Below are positions 35,530 through 43,390 of a DNA stretch of 53,410 nt, in pieces. The stretch covers positions 1-53,410 of the forward strand of contig NZ_NCEQ01000017.1 in assembly GCF_002280785.1 (NCBI RefSeq), given 5' to 3'. The notes below the pieces were generated by a model. That model did no database searches and was not told the DNA's origin. It saw only the letters and a program-made list of their open reading frames with translations. A program made the translations under genes and the position numbers. Within the stretch, counting starts at the first letter, position 1. Every line of letters starts with the position of its first letter. The DNA comes from Brevundimonas subvibrioides (lineage in GTDB: Bacteria > Pseudomonadota > Alphaproteobacteria > Caulobacterales > Caulobacteraceae).

Positions 35530-36126
35530 CTACGTCGTCCGGAGCTCGCCGGCGCCGATGTCGAACCGCCAGGCCGAAAGCGCCAGATGACCCGCCTTCT
35601 CGCCGTCCCGTATCCACGGGAAGGTCCGCAGATTGCTCAATGAAAGACTGAGGACCGCGGCCTCGATCGCGGTTTCCAAGGCTTCCCCCGACCCCGGCCC
35701 GGGCATCGGCCACATCACCGGTTCAGCGATGTCCATCCAGGGGCCGAGGAAGTCCCGGGCGTTGCGAAGCGGCCCATGGATCATGGCGTGAATGCCGTCG
35801 CAGTTGGCATGCCCAAGCACGATGATGCGGCGGACCTTCAGGATCTTGACCGCATACTCCAGCGCCGCGCTCGTCCCGTGACACCCGCCGTCAGGGGCAT
35901 AGGGTGGAACCAGGCCTGCGACATTGCGGATGACGAACAGCTCGCCCGGCTCGGCGTCGAAGATGGTCTGAGGATCGATCCGGGCGTCGGAACAGGCGAT
36001 CACGGCCGCGGCGGGCTGCTGACGTCGCCGCGCGAGTTGGGCATAGCGCTGCGCCTGGGCGGGCCACACCCCTGTTCGGAAACGGTGATAGCCCGCGATC
36101 AGCGGGTCGTCTGGACGGACCGTCAT
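35530..36126 (-). CDS. Beta-class carbonic anhydrase
   Basis: 198-residue zinc enzyme that interconverts CO2 and bicarbonate. The zinc ligands and the Asp-Arg pair are in ACSDARID and HANCDG (C-x-D-x-R ... H-x-x-C). FVIRNVAGLVPPY and GTSAALEYAVKIL are typical of the clade. The start at 36124-36126 gives MTVRPDDPLIAGYHRFR. A perfect 7-6-7 inverted repeat sits just upstream. A bicarbonate transporter (SbtA type) is encoded 4 kb away. Confidence 0.92.
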   Translation of the reverse strand: MTVRPDDPLIAGYHRFRTGVWPAQAQRYAQLARRRQQPAAAVIACSDARIDPQTIFDAEPGELFVIRNVAGLVPPYAPDGGCHGTSAALEYAVKILKVRRIIVLGHANCDGIHAMIHGPLRNARDFLGPWMDIAEPVMWPMPGPGSGEALETAIEAAVLSLSLSNLRTFPWIRDGEKAGHLALSAWRFDIGAGELRTT

Positions 36127-36144
36127 GACGCCGCCGGACGACGA

Positions 36145-36164
36145 CGGATCATGCGCGTGATCCG
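36145..36164. promoter_or_regulatory. Inverted repeat upstream of carbonic anhydrase
   Basis: CGGATCA-TGCGCG-TGATCCG, perfect arms, is located 19-38 bases before the carbonic anhydrase ATG. A further half-like CCGGATCAC lies about 55 bases upstream (36209). Operator use is inferred. Confidence 0.45.
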
Positions 36165-36252
36165 GCGCCAGCGCGCGCCATGACTGACTTCGCCGTCCGG
36201 CCATATCCGGATCACAGGTTCCGTGAACCCGCCTTCCTGGCCTGTCCGGCGC

Positions 36253-36438
36253 TCAGACACGGATGTCGAAGGTATGCCGACTGGGTCGGCGAATCCCGGC
36301 GTCATCGCTGATGGCCCGCGGCGGATCGACGGGACGATCGGTGGGCGTGCTTTGATGGGACGCCACCCGACCCGTCATCTGGGAGAGCTGAAGAGCCCAG
36401 GCCTGGACGGCGGGGTTGGGTGATGTGCCGACCCTCAT
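36253..36438 (-). CDS. Possible small protein coupled to terB
   Basis: 61 residues starting MRVGTSPNPAVQAWALQLSQ. Its ATG overlaps the TerB stop (ATGA), and GGAGG lies 6 bases before it, so translation is plausible. The rest is polar, ends RRPSRHTFDIRV and has no recognised domain. It might be only a chance frame. Confidence 0.4.
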   Translation of the reverse strand: MRVGTSPNPAVQAWALQLSQMTGRVASHQSTPTDRPVDPPRAISDDAGIRRPSRHTFDIRV

Positions 36439-36905
36439 CCTTGCCCTCCGTCACCGGAGATCAGGTCGAACGACGCCGGATCGACGTTGAGAAGCGTGCA
36501 AAGGCGCAAGATCACCGCCCTCTCCTCGGCGTCAAAGCCGCCGTCGGCCTCGGCGACGGCGCAGGCGGTTTCGATCAAGGCGCGAGAGGGCCCGGACTGG
36601 CCGCGCAGGCGCGCAACGGCGACCTCCGCCGTCGCCTCGCCGTCGTCCAGGTCACGCTCGAAGCGCAGGTTCAACGCCTCGAACAGGACGATCACGTCGT
36701 CGGCGCCGAAGAAGGCGATGGCGGGGGAGTTGCGCATTCGATCGATCATGCGCGTCCGCTCGTTGAGCGTGACCCAACCGTCGGCCTGGGCCACCATGGC
36801 GCAGCCTGCGACGATGGCGTCCATCTGGACGACGTCGCCGGGGGTCCAGACCTCGTCCCGGTCGATCGGGGCGCGTCGTCTCAGTAGTCTGTTTGATCGT
36901 GGCAT
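36435..36905 (-). CDS. TerB-family protein
   Basis: 156-residue helical protein. Two TerB-like repeats of 'acidic turn' type are visible: AGCAMVAQADGWVTLNERTRMIDRM and ETACAVAEADGGFDAEERAVILRLC, each with a D-G-x-ExxR pattern. TerB proteins are linked to tellurite and phage stress but are widespread with unknown roles. It is near, but not in one operon with, a TerC gene on the opposite strand. GAGG precedes the ATG. Confidence 0.75.
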   Translation of the reverse strand: MPRSNRLLRRRAPIDRDEVWTPGDVVQMDAIVAGCAMVAQADGWVTLNERTRMIDRMRNSPAIAFFGADDVIVLFEALNLRFERDLDDGEATAEVAVARLRGQSGPSRALIETACAVAEADGGFDAEERAVILRLCTLLNVDPASFDLISGDGGQG

Positions 36906-37000
36906 AGGGACCTCACGTCTGTCGCCGGTGGACGGCGCACAATGATGTTGGGAAGCGATCGGGGTCGGCGACCGGGGAAAGCCGCCGACCCTTCTGGTCG

Positions 37001-37186
37001 CTAGTGCGACGCGGACGGCGTCTGACGGCCATCGAAGACGGCAAGCCGGTCCTTGATGACCAGCTTCTTCTTCTTGATGCTCGCGACGGTACGGTCGTCG
37101 GGTCGCGGTCGCGCCCGTTCGTCCCTCAGCGCCATCTCCAGCAGGGAATGAAATCCCCGTAGCCGGCGCGCCAACACGATAGACAT
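37001..37186 (-). CDS. YdcH-like (DUF465) small protein
   Basis: 61 residues: LRGFHSLLEMALRDERARPRPDDRTVASIKKKKLVIKDRLAVF fits the DUF465 pattern of a short two-helix coiled coil with a K-rich second helix. Function unknown. AAGGAGAGG lies before the ATG at 37184-37186. It is a single gene. Confidence 0.7.
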   Translation of the reverse strand: MSIVLARRLRGFHSLLEMALRDERARPRPDDRTVASIKKKKLVIKDRLAVFDGRQTPSASH

Positions 37187-37680
37187 GGAGCCTCTCCTTC
37201 TCTGAAGGGGAAGCGCTCGACGCCGAAGCCGTCGGTTCGATGGGGATTAACAGCCGGACCCCGTCATCGAGCGCACCCGATGCGATCCGACATCACGATC
37301 GACATCGATCGTCAGAGGGGCCCGGGCCGCACACACACGCTGCACTCCTGGCGCCAACCGCGCCAATAAGAAGTGCTTATGCCGCTGATGACCAAGTATT
37401 ATGATGTCCCACCAAGATTCGCCAGTCTGACCTTAACAGACTGCATTGCGGCCTACAGAGAATTGCTCGCCATGACGGCCGCAATCACTGGATCAGAGAT
37501 ACGAAAAGCTTACCCGCTCTCGTCAAATGCTGCGCCATCTGTTGACGCGGTGCGACTCTGCCTTCATTACCGCCCCTCCACGGGTCCGGGCCCCTCTGGC
37601 AGCCGAGGCGTCGGCTGCGATGTCGGATCCCCGCATGGACGGCGTAACGCAGCGCCATTTTCATTATTCAGGGGTGCGGG
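37187..37680 (+). other. Gene-free leader of terC with three perfect stem-loops
   Basis: 494 bases with no convincing gene. Three perfect inverted repeats occur on the terC side. They are CAGTCTG/CAGACTG (37423-37443, 7-base loop), ATTGCGGCC/GGCCGCAAT (37445-37485, 23-base loop) and GCAGCCGA-GGCG-TCGGCTGC (37599-37618). They suggest a folded 5' leader. I could not match the yybP-ykoY manganese riboswitch consensus that often precedes terC. The first 130 bases look like an ordinary divergent promoter region. Confidence 0.5.
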
Positions 37681-38760
37681 ATGTTTGAATCCCTTCCGTT
37701 TCTGGCTGCGACCTATGTGGGTCAGCCGGTCTGGCTTTGGATCGCCTTCCTGGCCTTCATCGGCTTCCTGCTGTGGATCGACCTCGGCGTCGTGAACAAC
37801 AAGGATGGCGTTGTATCGGCCAGGAAGTCGGCCGCGATGTGGGCGTCCTTCGCCTCCATCGCCATCGCCTTCGGGGCCTACGTCTATTTCGTGTATGAGC
37901 CCGATGCGCGCTACTACATGAGCCCTGACAATCTCAATCAGCAAGCCGTTCTGCAGTATTTCACGGGCTATCTGCTCGAGACGGCTCTCGCGTTCGACAA
38001 CATCTTCGTCATCGGGATGATCTTTACCTTCTTCGCGGTCCCGCGCGAGTACCAGCACCGCGTTCTGTTCTGGGGCATCATGGGTGCGATCGTGTTCCGG
38101 GCGATCTTCATCTCCCTCGGCGCGGCGATCGTCAACGAGTTCACCTGGGTGCTATTCATCTTCGCCGCCTTCCTGATCTTCACCGGCTGGAAGATGATCT
38201 TCGGCGGCGAACACGAGATGGATCTCCACCAGAATCCGGTTCTGAAGTTCCTCAAGAAGCGGATGCACGTCACCGACACGATCGAGAACCACAACTTCTT
38301 TGTGAAGCGGCCCGATCCCAAGGGCTCGGGTCGGCTCGTGCTGTTCGCGACCCCGCTGTTCCTGGCCCTGGTCATGGTCGAGGTCGTGGACGTCATCTTC
38401 GCGGTCGATTCCGTGCCGGCGATCTTCGCGGTCACAAAGGACCCCTTCATCGTCTACACCTCCAACATCTTCGCGATCCTGGGCCTGCGATCGATGTATT
38501 TCATGCTCGCGGAGGCCGTCGCCCGCTTCAAGTATCTGAAGTACGGACTGTCGCTGGTGCTCGTTCTGATCGGGGTCAAGATCATCTGGAACTTCGGCCT
38601 GTACAAGGCGTGGAAGGACATGACCGGCGAGGCTCTGGTGCCCTACCTCGAGCCGCAGTGGTCCCTGATCGCGACCCTGGGCCTGATCGGCGGCTCGATG
38701 CTCTATTCCTGGATCAGGACACACAACGGCAAGGACGGGCCGGAACGCCCGACCCGCTGA
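37681..38760 (+). CDS. TerC family integral membrane protein
   Basis: 359-residue protein with eight or more transmembrane segments. Key family residues are in LETALAFDNIFVIGMIFTFF and VEVVDVIFAVDSVPAIFAVTKDPFIVYTSNIFAILGLRSMYF (the acidic DN and DS membrane motifs). TerC/Alx proteins export manganese or load metals into secreted enzymes. It starts at ATG 37681 with AGGGG upstream and behind a structured leader. Confidence 0.93.
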   Translation: MFESLPFLAATYVGQPVWLWIAFLAFIGFLLWIDLGVVNNKDGVVSARKSAAMWASFASIAIAFGAYVYFVYEPDARYYMSPDNLNQQAVLQYFTGYLLETALAFDNIFVIGMIFTFFAVPREYQHRVLFWGIMGAIVFRAIFISLGAAIVNEFTWVLFIFAAFLIFTGWKMIFGGEHEMDLHQNPVLKFLKKRMHVTDTIENHNFFVKRPDPKGSGRLVLFATPLFLALVMVEVVDVIFAVDSVPAIFAVTKDPFIVYTSNIFAILGLRSMYFMLAEAVARFKYLKYGLSLVLVLIGVKIIWNFGLYKAWKDMTGEALVPYLEPQWSLIATLGLIGGSMLYSWIRTHNGKDGPERPTR

Positions 38761-38808
38761 GCGTCCCGATCAGCGCGGCGTGATGCTGTCGGCCCTGACG
38801 GACGGGCG

Positions 38809-39678
38809 TCATGACGACATCGGGCCGCGCTCCAGGGCGCGAAGAACCTCCTGGGCCAACAACCCGGCGGGTCCGCCCATGCCGCGCGTGGACACCAGGG
38901 CGATCTCACTGTCGCTGAGCGGCGGCAGCGGGTCGCCGAGAACGGTCAGGTCGCGCGGGGCCATGGCGGCCGGCAGGACTCCGACGCCAAGGCCGGCCCG
39001 CAGCGCCGCCATCTGGCCCGCGAGGCTGGGCGAGGTGAAGGAGGCGCGAAAGGCCAGGCCGGCCCCTTCCAGCGCGCCCAGCGCCCGCTTGCGATAGATG
39101 TCTGGAGCCGGAGCGACGATCAGGGGCAGAGGGGACGCCTCCAGGATCGACGGGTCGAGCGCCACCCAGACCAGGGGCTCGCTCCAGACCCGGACGCCGA
39201 GCTCGGGTCCGACGGGCTCGCGCTTGATCAGGGCGAGATCGAGCAGCCCGCGTGACATCTGGTCGAGCAGATTGGCGGTGTAGTCGCACGTCACGGACAG
39301 CTTGATGCGGGGATGGCTGCGCGCAAAGCCACCGAGGATGCCCGGCAGATGCATCGTCGCGACGTCCTCCGGCGCGCCGAACCGGACCTCGCCCTCCAGA
39401 TCGCCCTCGCCGAGCGTGGAAACGATTTCGTCGTTCAACCGCAAGAGCCGGCGCGCCTGCGGCAGCAGGCCGGCGCCTTCCGTCGTCACGGCCACGCCCT
39501 TGCCCGCCCGATCCAGAAGCGGTGACCTCAGTTGATCCTCCAGTCTGCGGATCTGCAGACTGACGGCGGGCTGGGTTCGCCCCAACAGGGCGGCCGCCCG
39601 AGTGAAGCTCCCCGTTTCCACGACCGTCACGAACGCCCGAAGGAGGTCGAGCTCGAGATTGACCAGGCGCGACTTCAC
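38809..39678 (-). CDS. LysR-type transcriptional regulator
   Basis: 289 residues from a GTG. The N-terminal helix-turn-helix is LDLLRAFVTVVETGSFTRAAALLGRTQPAVSLQIRRLEDQL, and the C-terminal periplasmic-binding-like domain starts near 90. It is divergent from the SbtA-like transporter with an AT-rich inverted repeat between them, the classical LysR arrangement, so it probably controls that transporter. Confidence 0.9.
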   Translation of the reverse strand: MKSRLVNLELDLLRAFVTVVETGSFTRAAALLGRTQPAVSLQIRRLEDQLRSPLLDRAGKGVAVTTEGAGLLPQARRLLRLNDEIVSTLGEGDLEGEVRFGAPEDVATMHLPGILGGFARSHPRIKLSVTCDYTANLLDQMSRGLLDLALIKREPVGPELGVRVWSEPLVWVALDPSILEASPLPLIVAPAPDIYRKRALGALEGAGLAFRASFTSPSLAGQMAALRAGLGVGVLPAAMAPRDLTVLGDPLPPLSDSEIALVSTRGMGGPAGLLAQEVLRALERGPMSS

Positions 39679-39692
39679 GTCATTCGAATCCG

Positions 39693-39716
39693 TTATAGAG
39701 AATATTACTCTAATAA
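39693..39716. promoter_or_regulatory. Likely LysR operator
   Basis: TTATAGAG and CTCTAATAA are imperfect inverted arms around AATATTA in an unusually AT-rich stretch, between the LysR start (39678) and the transporter start (39775). Confidence 0.55.
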
Positions 39717-39774
39717 ACTGGATTGGATGAATCGTCGAGGGCAGAGGACGCCAGCCTCATACGGACTCCCCTGA

Positions 39775-40749
39775 ATGCCCGACCTTTCCGCCAGCCTCGC
39801 CCTGCTCACCTCGCCCGCGATCCTGTTCTTCTTCCTCGGCGCGGCCGCCGCCTTCGCGCGGTCGGACCTGTCCATACCGGAGCCGATCGCCAAGGCGCTG
39901 TCGCTCTATCTGATGCTCTGCATCGGCTTCAAGGGCGGGGTGGAGGCGCGCGCGGCGGGGCTGAATGGCGATTTCCTGTCCGCCGGCGCCATCGGCATAG
40001 GGCTCAGCGCCCTGATGCCGCTTGTCGCCTTCGTCATTCTCAAACGGATGCCGAGGCTCGATCGGTCGACGGCCTGCGCCCTCGCGGCCACCTACGGGTC
40101 CGTTTCGGTGGTGACCTTCGCGGCCGGCCAGCAGCATCTTGCCGCCGTCGGTCTCGCATCGGGCGGCTATATGGCGGCCGTCCTCGCCCTGATGGAGACC
40201 CCGGCCATCCTCACGGCCTTGCTTCTGCTGAACGGCGCGGGCCGCGGCGAGCCCGGGAAACGCAGAGCGGTCCTGAGGGAGGTCTTCTTCGGCGCCGCCA
40301 CCATCATGCTGCTGGGCAGCTTTCTGGTGGGCCTGGTCTCGGGCGCGGCGGGGATGGCCAAGCTGGAACTGTTCGTCGGCCCCCTGTTCCAGGGCGCTCT
40401 GTGCTTCTTCCTGCTGGACATCGGCCTGATTGCTGCGCGCAGGCTGATGGAGGGCGGGCGCAAACTGAGCCCTGCGGTCGTCGCCTTTGCTCTGGGGTTT
40501 CCCCTCCTCTCGGCAGGCCTTGCGCTTGGACTGGCGCGGCTCGTCGGGCTCGGCGTCGGCAACGCGGCCCTGCTCACGATCCTGGCCGGCTCGGCATCCT
40601 ATATCGCCGTACCCGCCGCCATGCGGCTTGCGGCGCCCAAGGCGGACGCAGGCGTCTTCGTGACGGCGTCTCTGGCCATCACCTTCCCCTTCAACCTGAC
40701 GGTCGGCATCGCCCTCTATACCGCTGCGGCTGTCTGGCTCTGGAGGTGA
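39775..40749 (+). CDS. SbtA-like sodium-dependent bicarbonate transporter
   Basis: 324-residue membrane protein with about ten hydrophobic segments. The SbtA/DUF897 family pattern is seen in IPEPIAKALSLYLMLCIGFKGGVEARAAG and in the repeat-like TYGSVSVVTFAAGQQHLA and GSASYIAVPAAMRLAAPKA segments. Known members import bicarbonate with Na+. No SbtB (PII-like) partner follows. With the carbonic anhydrase at 35530 it could supply inorganic carbon to anaplerotic enzymes. Confidence 0.88.
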   Translation: MPDLSASLALLTSPAILFFFLGAAAAFARSDLSIPEPIAKALSLYLMLCIGFKGGVEARAAGLNGDFLSAGAIGIGLSALMPLVAFVILKRMPRLDRSTACALAATYGSVSVVTFAAGQQHLAAVGLASGGYMAAVLALMETPAILTALLLLNGAGRGEPGKRRAVLREVFFGAATIMLLGSFLVGLVSGAAGMAKLELFVGPLFQGALCFFLLDIGLIAARRLMEGGRKLSPAVVAFALGFPLLSAGLALGLARLVGLGVGNAALLTILAGSASYIAVPAAMRLAAPKADAGVFVTASLAITFPFNLTVGIALYTAAAVWLWR

Positions 40750-40826
40750 ACTCGCCCTCGAATCGCCAACCCCCTTCATCCCCAGGACCATCTTCCGGAA
40801 CTCGCCGGACCTCTCACGGAGCCAGT

Positions 40827-41336
40827 ATGAACATCCTTTCCCTCGTCACTGCCGCCGCCCTGATTTCGACGGGTGCGCCGATGTCAGCCTGGGCGATGCC
40901 CACGTCCCGGACGACGCAGACCTGTCCGGCCGCCACGACGGCCGACATCGAAGCGCAGTTCGGGCGCTTCTCCGAGGCCTGGGCGACGCGCGATCCTGAT
41001 GTCGTGACCGACCTGTTCACCGATGAGCCGGTTCTGTTGCCGACCGTCTCCAACACGCCCCGCACCACCCCTGCCGGCGTGCGGGACTATTTCGTCAGCT
41101 TCCTGAGAAGCCACCCCGTGGGGCGGCTCGACACCAGCACCATCGAGATCGACTGCCACACCGCCTCGCGGGTCGGGACCTGGACGGTCACCCTGACCGA
41201 CCCTGCGACGGGTCAGACGCGTGACGTCCACGCCCGCTACTCGTTCATCTACCGGTTCGAGGACGACGCCTGGAAGATCGACCATCTGCACTCCTCGATG
41301 ATGCCCGAGGCCGCGCCGGTCCCCGCGCTGCACTGA
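40827..41336 (+). CDS. Secreted SgcJ/SnoaL-like (DUF4440 type) protein
   Basis: 169 residues. The signal peptide MNILSLVTAAALISTG...SAWA is followed by an NTF2-like fold: ADIEAQFGRFSEAWATRDPDVVTDLFTDEPVLLPTV, ending in YSFIYRFEDDAWKIDHLHSS. Members are often called SgcJ/EcaC family; no reaction can be assigned. The ATG at 40827 gives the signal peptide. Confidence 0.82.
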   Translation: MNILSLVTAAALISTGAPMSAWAMPTSRTTQTCPAATTADIEAQFGRFSEAWATRDPDVVTDLFTDEPVLLPTVSNTPRTTPAGVRDYFVSFLRSHPVGRLDTSTIEIDCHTASRVGTWTVTLTDPATGQTRDVHARYSFIYRFEDDAWKIDHLHSSMMPEAAPVPALH

Positions 41337-41407
41337 GGGCCCATGCCGTTCGTCGCCCGGTGCGGCGATTGCAATTCTCAGGCTCAGAAAACAGAGGAGA
41401 GGCTTAC

Positions 41408-41638
41408 TTGGGCCAGAAAATCGATACGCCTTGCGCAGATCTGGAGACGATCGACGCGCGCATCCATTGGGTTCTGGAACATCCCGACATGAGCCCCTGG
41501 CTCAAGTCGGCCCTGAAGTCCTCACTGATCGAGGACCCGATCGACCTGACCAATGACCTCCAGATCCTCGCGAATCTGATCGCGACCCGGAGTAGCTTCC
41601 TGATGCGTCAGTCGCCTCGCGATGACGCACGGTCATGA
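41408..41638 (+). CDS. Small conserved hypothetical protein
   Basis: 76 residues from a TTG start with AGGAGAGG five bases before it; an upstream in-frame start at 41360 has no such signal. The sequence DLETIDARIHWVLEHPDMSPWLKSALKSSL is helical and acidic, without membrane segment or known motif. Function unknown. Confidence 0.65.
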   Translation: MGQKIDTPCADLETIDARIHWVLEHPDMSPWLKSALKSSLIEDPIDLTNDLQILANLIATRSSFLMRQSPRDDARS

Positions 41639-41670
41639 TGCGATGAGCCTCTGCCTGACAGCACGGCCGG

Positions 41671-42741
41671 TCACGCAACCGGGGTGACGCCGGCAAGCCT
41701 CCAGGGCAGGGTCTCGCCCGCGTGGAACGGCACGACTTCGCCCTCGGGCAGCATGGTGATCCGCTGGGGCACGATGACATCGACCCGTTCCAGGACGATG
41801 CTGTCGGTGTTCAGCGGCAGGCCGTAGAAGCGCGGGCCATGTTCGGAGGCGAAGGCCTCGAGTTTGTCCAGCGCGCCGTCTTCGTCGAACGTCGCGGCAT
41901 AGCTCTCGATCGCGAAGGGCGCGTTGAAGATGCCGGCGCAGCCGCAAGCGGACTCTTTTCGTCCGATCAGGTGCGGCGCAGAATCCGTCCCGAGAAAGAA
42001 TTTCGGCGACCCTGACATGGCCGCGCGCCGCAGGGCGAGCCTGTGCCGCTCGCGCTTGGCCACCGGCAGACAATAGAAGTGCGGGCGAATGCCGCCCGCG
42101 AACATGGCGTTGCGATTGATCCGCAGATGATGGGGCGTGATGGTCGCCGCCAGGTTCGGGCCTCCGCTCTCGACAAACGCGACGGCATCCGCGGTGGTGA
42201 TGTGCTCGAACACCGTTCTGAGCGCCGGGAAATCGACGGCGATCTTCGAGTAGACGCGCTCTATGAAGACGGCCTCGCGATCGAAGACGTCGACGTCCGG
42301 GTCCGTCACCTCTCCGTGGAGCAGCAAAGGCATGCCGAGCCGCTGCAGTCGCTCCAGGACAGGATAGATCTTGCGGATGTCGGTGACGCCGTGATCGGCA
42401 TTGGTGGTCGCATGGGCGGGATAGAGCTTGCAGGCGGTGAACACCCCGGCCTCATATCCGCGCGCGATCTCATCGGGATCAGAATCGTCGGTGAGATAGC
42501 AGATCATCAAGGGTTCGAACGCGAGACCGGGATCCAAAGCCTCACGGATTCGCGCCCGATAGGCTTCGGCCGCGGCGACCATGGTGATCGGCGGCGTCAG
42601 ATTGGGCATGACGATCGCGCGCCGGAACTGGCGCGCCGTGTGGTCGACAATCGACCCCAACATCGGGCCGTCGCGAAGATGAACGTGCCAGTCGTCCGGG
42701 GCACGGATCCTCAGCCGGGTCGCGTTTGATGGTTCCTGCAT
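41671..42741 (-). CDS. pyrC: Dihydroorotase
   Basis: 356-residue class II (PyrC-type) amidohydrolase of pyrimidine synthesis. The metal-binding DWHVHLRDG is at residue 17, the carboxylated Lys lies in ACKLYPAHATTN, LLLHGEV, ITPHHL and the catalytic Asp in GTDSAPH are all intact. It is probably the last ancestral chromosomal gene before the mobile element. Confidence 0.95.
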   Translation of the reverse strand: MQEPSNATRLRIRAPDDWHVHLRDGPMLGSIVDHTARQFRRAIVMPNLTPPITMVAAAEAYRARIREALDPGLAFEPLMICYLTDDSDPDEIARGYEAGVFTACKLYPAHATTNADHGVTDIRKIYPVLERLQRLGMPLLLHGEVTDPDVDVFDREAVFIERVYSKIAVDFPALRTVFEHITTADAVAFVESGGPNLAATITPHHLRINRNAMFAGGIRPHFYCLPVAKRERHRLALRRAAMSGSPKFFLGTDSAPHLIGRKESACGCAGIFNAPFAIESYAATFDEDGALDKLEAFASEHGPRFYGLPLNTDSIVLERVDVIVPQRITMLPEGEVVPFHAGETLPWRLAGVTPVA

Positions 42742-43390
42742 TCCGGCAGCCTAGCCTTGCCTGACAGAGAAGGTAAGCGCCCGGGGCTTGCGACGTAGAA
42801 CTTGAGCCGCCCTGCCCCACCGCCGTCGGCCGCCACCCGCAGCAACCCCGGCCAGAAAGGAGCGGATCAGGCCTATGAGCCCGAGACCCAAAAGCCGCAG
42901 AGACCCGACGCGAATTCAAGGTCGACGACGGGGGTCGAGCGGCTGTCACATGTCCAACCGCTGCGGCGAGACATCGAGGCAGGTCAGAAACTACTGCACT
43001 GTCATTGGAAGAAATGGCGCCCCGCGCAGGATAAAGGTAACGAATACGTATCGCCGTTAACGCTACGCTAGAAGCGCCAATCTGCGCAACGTGCCGCCCT
43101 TCCCCGATATAGCCAGCCACTAATACTACTCCGCCGAGCCTGCAGGATGGTTGTATTGACGGACGAAAAGCGGGGGGAAGTAGCCCGCTTCCTAAGTTGA
43201 ACCATCGTAGCGGGTCCATTGATCTCGCACGCAGCGGACCCGTCCCTGACCGACTGCCCTTTCGAGACGGGCGCGCCGTCCAACCGCCAGCCTTGCCATT
43301 TTTGAACCGATTGCGCGCCGGCGGCTTATCTCCGCTTGGAACTGAGATATATGTGTTTCATTTTAACATTCTTGGTGATACGCATGTGCT
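42742..43390. other. Gene-poor junction before the mobile element
   Basis: 649 bases with no supported gene. The middle (about 42990-43390) is less GC-rich than its surroundings. Short frames on both strands have no family match I recognise and no ribosome sites. It separates pyrC from the chromate operon and most likely contains the end of the integrated element and the chrB promoter. No integrase or attachment repeat could be identified. Confidence 0.55.

Noticed and set aside
37423..37680. yybP-ykoY manganese riboswitch before terC
   Set aside because: The stems are present but the conserved loop sequences I know for this class were not found, so the name is not applied.
37373..37795. 140-codon rightward frame upstream of and overlapping terC
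   Set aside because: It runs into terC in another frame, has no family-like sequence, and its region contains several perfect stem-loops better explained as a leader RNA.
42542..43283. Long leftward frames covering the junction before chrB
   Set aside because: They overlap pyrC or lack ribosome sites, and their translations show no family features.
42742..43390. Tn4371-type attachment sequence (TTTTTCAT)
   Set aside because: No exact copy was found in the junction; TTTCATTTT near 43355 is not the same sequence.
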